Assembly: GCA_015064415.1 (NCBI GenBank)
Contig: SVSG01000024.1
Span: 1 to 34,818, forward strand
DNA: 34,818 nucleotides
Direction of reading: 5' to 3'
Source of the DNA: Oscillospiraceae bacterium
GTDB taxonomy: Bacteria; Bacillota; Clostridia; Oscillospirales; CAG-272
In this document: in pieces, positions 33,067-34,818 of the stretch
Position numbering within the stretch: the stretch's first letter is position 1
Layout: every line of letters starts with the position of its first letter
Made by a program: the position numbers and the translations under genes
The notes under the pieces: generated by a model
Database searches by the model: none
What the model saw: the letters and a program-made list of their open reading frames with translations, nothing else
What the model was told of the DNA's origin: nothing

Positions 33067-34503
33067 ATGAAGAAACTTTTAATAATTTTATTGTGTGCAA
33101 TAATCTGTATTCTCTCAACCGGATGCGATATGTTTAAATCTGACACCGATAATGTTACAGAAAACACTTATGACAATGAAAAAGTTACATTTGTCAATAA
33201 AAGCAATTACTATGAAAATCAAAATAAATATGCAATCGTGGATTCTTTTTCGGTAGACAATGAAAAATATTATTACATTTTTGATTTGGGAACAATTGAT
33301 TATGTTCCTTTAAACATCAGTGGGGCAGAAGGCATTTATTTTGATGGTAAAGACTTAGAATTGGAATTCAACTACTCTGAAACCAATTATGAGCAATCTC
33401 TTTCGCAGATTACTGCCAGTATTGAAAACAGTGTCAGTTTAACCACAACAACTTATGTGGAAGGAAGTCTTTCGGCCAACCTCACTCCGGTTGTTGAAGC
33501 CGGTATCACCGCAGGAATTGAAAAATCGGTCTCTACAGCTTTGACGACAACACTTACCGATAGTTATTATCATTCCGTATCCAAAGAAACCACCTTCCAA
33601 AAAAACGTAAAATACAAAATGAGTAAAGAGGATGCTGTTGGTTTTTATTTCTATACTCCCATTGCTTCTGTGAAAATATATGAGATTGTTGTTTATAATC
33701 CTCAAGCCGAACAAATTGAGTATATGACCACCTATAGCCAATTTGGGGAAGCGTTGGCAGGACTTTACTATTCTCAGTTCAGTTTTTTGGAATATTCACA
33801 GTCAACTATTGCATTTGATGAAAGCATGATGCCCCAATTGAAGAAGCCTGCAAAAGATGTCTCTCGCGACGTTTCGATAATGCTGGATGGCAATGGGGGT
33901 GAATGCGAAACAAAAACTCTCGATCTCAGGATGGGTGAGCCCTATGGAGAATTGCCAGCCCTGAGCAAACAAGGATACACACATATTGGTTGGAGTTGTA
34001 ACGGCCAGATAGTCGACAAAAATTCTCTCGTCCTTTCCGGAAAAAATCTCGTCGCAAAATGGGAATTACTTACATCCAAAACCATCTCCGTTAATAAAAA
34101 TGCCACCGTTAGTTCCACTTCGAAATTGAATCCATTTGGACTTTTGGTACCGGGAATGAACGGAGAAACAAGTGCATCAGATCTTAATGTCATCGAATAT
34201 TTTGATATTGCAACTTTAAAGGCAGAAGGTTATCGAATGCGTGTCATCATCGAATACGAAGTATGTCATGGCTTCGGTGCTTTGTGGGGTGCCAAATATC
34301 AATTTCACATCCAATCCGGCAATCAAAATATTATTACCATATCCGATAATGTACATAGCACTGACTATGTGTCCAAAAAGAATACATCCGGCTATATTGA
34401 TTTAAATAAAGTTACAGGAAGCGTCGATTATACGATCAGTACAGAAAATGTGATTGATGTAAACTTCAAAATCAAATCAATCACAATAGAATTTGTAAAA
34501 TGA
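33067..34503 (+). CDS. lipoprotein with an InlB/Listeria-Bacteroides-type repeat
   Basis: A 478-aa exported lipoprotein: KKLLIILLCAIICILSTGC at the N-terminus is a lipobox signal with Cys at residue 20. Residues about 105-190 are a Ser/Thr-rich, alternating region (SVSLTTTTYVEGSLSANLT, EKSVSTALTTTLTDSYYHSV) with the amphipathic beta character of pore-forming toxins such as aerolysin-like proteins; this is weak evidence. At about 278-332 is a repeat, VSIMLDGNGGECETKTLDLR to GKNLVAKW, typical of InlB/Flg_new modules in cell-surface proteins. The C-terminus (340-478) is beta-rich and unassigned. AAGGAG precedes the ATG. Base composition is far more AT-rich than its surroundings, suggesting transfer. 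Confidence 0.8.
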   Translation: MKKLLIILLCAIICILSTGCDMFKSDTDNVTENTYDNEKVTFVNKSNYYENQNKYAIVDSFSVDNEKYYYIFDLGTIDYVPLNISGAEGIYFDGKDLELEFNYSETNYEQSLSQITASIENSVSLTTTTYVEGSLSANLTPVVEAGITAGIEKSVSTALTTTLTDSYYHSVSKETTFQKNVKYKMSKEDAVGFYFYTPIASVKIYEIVVYNPQAEQIEYMTTYSQFGEALAGLYYSQFSFLEYSQSTIAFDESMMPQLKKPAKDVSRDVSIMLDGNGGECETKTLDLRMGEPYGELPALSKQGYTHIGWSCNGQIVDKNSLVLSGKNLVAKWELLTSKTISVNKNATVSSTSKLNPFGLLVPGMNGETSASDLNVIEYFDIATLKAEGYRMRVIIEYEVCHGFGALWGAKYQFHIQSGNQNIITISDNVHSTDYVSKKNTSGYIDLNKVTGSVDYTISTENVIDVNFKIKSITIEFVK

Positions 34504-34515
34504 TATTGCTCTACC

Positions 34516-34527
34516 ACCGCGGTGGAT
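34516..34527 (+). terminator. weak hairpin after the lipoprotein gene
   Basis: CCACCGCGGTGG palindrome followed by ATGTTTATTTT; possibly a terminator. Confidence 0.3.
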
Positions 34528-34561
34528 GTTTATTTTAATCTCTTTTGTTTTCGCTATCGCG

Positions 34562-34588
34562 TTTGTCGGGCGCATTTTTATTCGCGAT
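34562..34588. repeat. 3' end of a third hairpin element
   Basis: TTTGTCGGGCGCATTTTTA and TTCGCGAT align with the right ends of copies A (TTGTCACGCGTCC) and B (TTGTACGGCGCATTTTTTA, then TTTGCGAT). The left part of the element is missing. The cassette at 32500-34560 is thus bracketed by related ends. Confidence 0.5.
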
Positions 34589-34654
34589 CTGTCTTTGAAC
34601 ATATTTCTTTGCCTATCAAAAGCAAATCCGGCGCGTTTACGTGCGGGATCACAC

Positions 34655-34696
34655 AAGCAAAAGTGCTGTGAATGTGATTCACGGCACTTTTTGCTT
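34655..34696 (+). terminator. rho-independent terminator
   Basis: AAGCAAAAGTGC.GTGAA paired with TTCAC.GCACTTTTTGCTT around TGTGA. Confidence 0.75.
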
Positions 34697-34738
34697 TAGT
34701 GCCTTTAGGCAGTTGAGCGCGAAGCGCGAAACAGACAA

Positions 34739-34757
34739 CCACCCGCTATGCGGGTGG
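34739..34757. mobile_element. possible IS200/IS605-type end hairpin
   Basis: CCACCCGC-TAT-GCGGGTGG is a perfect 8-bp stem. It is followed by an extended -10 (TGG-TACAAT, 34794-34799) reading off the right edge. IS200/IS605 elements carry such subterminal hairpins at the left end before tnpA. No transposase is in the window, so this is tentative. Confidence 0.25.
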
Positions 34758-34818
34758 GCAACAGAGGTTATACCAAAAAATCTCCTAACATGGTACAATA
34801 AGATGCTCAAGTCTATTG

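Overview
The window looks like a chromosomal segment of an uncultured, low-copy-number-annotated member of the Clostridia (Bacillota), probably a gut-type Oscillospirales/Christensenellales-like bacterium. The evidence is consensus sigma-A promoters (TTGACA or TTGCAA, 17 bp, TATAAT, often with an extended TGn -10), strong AGGAGG ribosome binding sites, a CIRCE/HrcA operator at groESL, a DUF4364 gene, the radical SAM/DUF2344 pair and NrdR. Most of the DNA is moderately GC-rich. Two stretches are clearly AT-richer: the left edge (about 1-540) and 32.5-34.5 kb. The genus is not determinable from the sequence alone.

Layout. 1-550: remains of a tRNA-Ser(CGA) gene cut exactly after the anticodon loop, behind a good promoter and a structured leader. 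549-1478 (-): ribF. 1574-6912 (+): a self-contained three-gene unit (TerB-N/TerB-C protein, BrxD-like DUF2791 ATPase, Lhr-like helicase) with its own consensus promoter and terminator; this is the best candidate for a poorly described nucleic-acid-processing or defence system. 6.9-8.4 kb: a small membrane protein, a 100-aa protein and nrdR, with an unusual leader before nrdR. 8.4-10.6 kb (-): enolase and a HAD phosphatase. 10.7-17.8 kb (+): a probable operon of rlmB, a pseudo-P-type ATPase that lacks the DKTGT motif, a radical SAM protein, DUF2344, and an RluA pseudouridine synthase fused to a CYTH domain; a REPIN-like inverted pair sits inside it. 17.8-19.9 kb (+): a self-cleaving XRE-S24 repressor with candidate operators, followed by a CE15-like esterase.

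19.9-25.2 kb (-): a probable carbohydrate locus with a NagD-like HAD phosphatase, a ceramidase-like protein, an L-fucose-isomerase-like protein and an MFS transporter. 25.3-25.7 kb: a duplicated 86-bp terminator-bearing sequence. 25.7-27.8 kb (-): groEL-groES with CIRCE. 27.8-31.0 kb: an AGCS amino-acid symporter, homoserine dehydrogenase and DUF4364. 31.2-32.2 kb (+): a sigma-70-family factor, a degenerate tRNA-like sequence and a zinc-ribbon protein.

32.2-34.6 kb: two tandem ~100-bp hairpin elements whose stems differ by compensatory changes, then an AT-rich cassette (a decayed CFI-box-like gene and a lipoprotein with an InlB/Listeria-Bacteroides-type repeat), closed by what looks like the 3' end of a third hairpin element. 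The right edge carries a terminator and a hairpin that may be the end of an IS200/IS605-type element. Functional links are strongest inside the TerB operon, the rlmB-CYTH operon, the sugar locus and groESL. All family names come from motif recognition; no database search was run.
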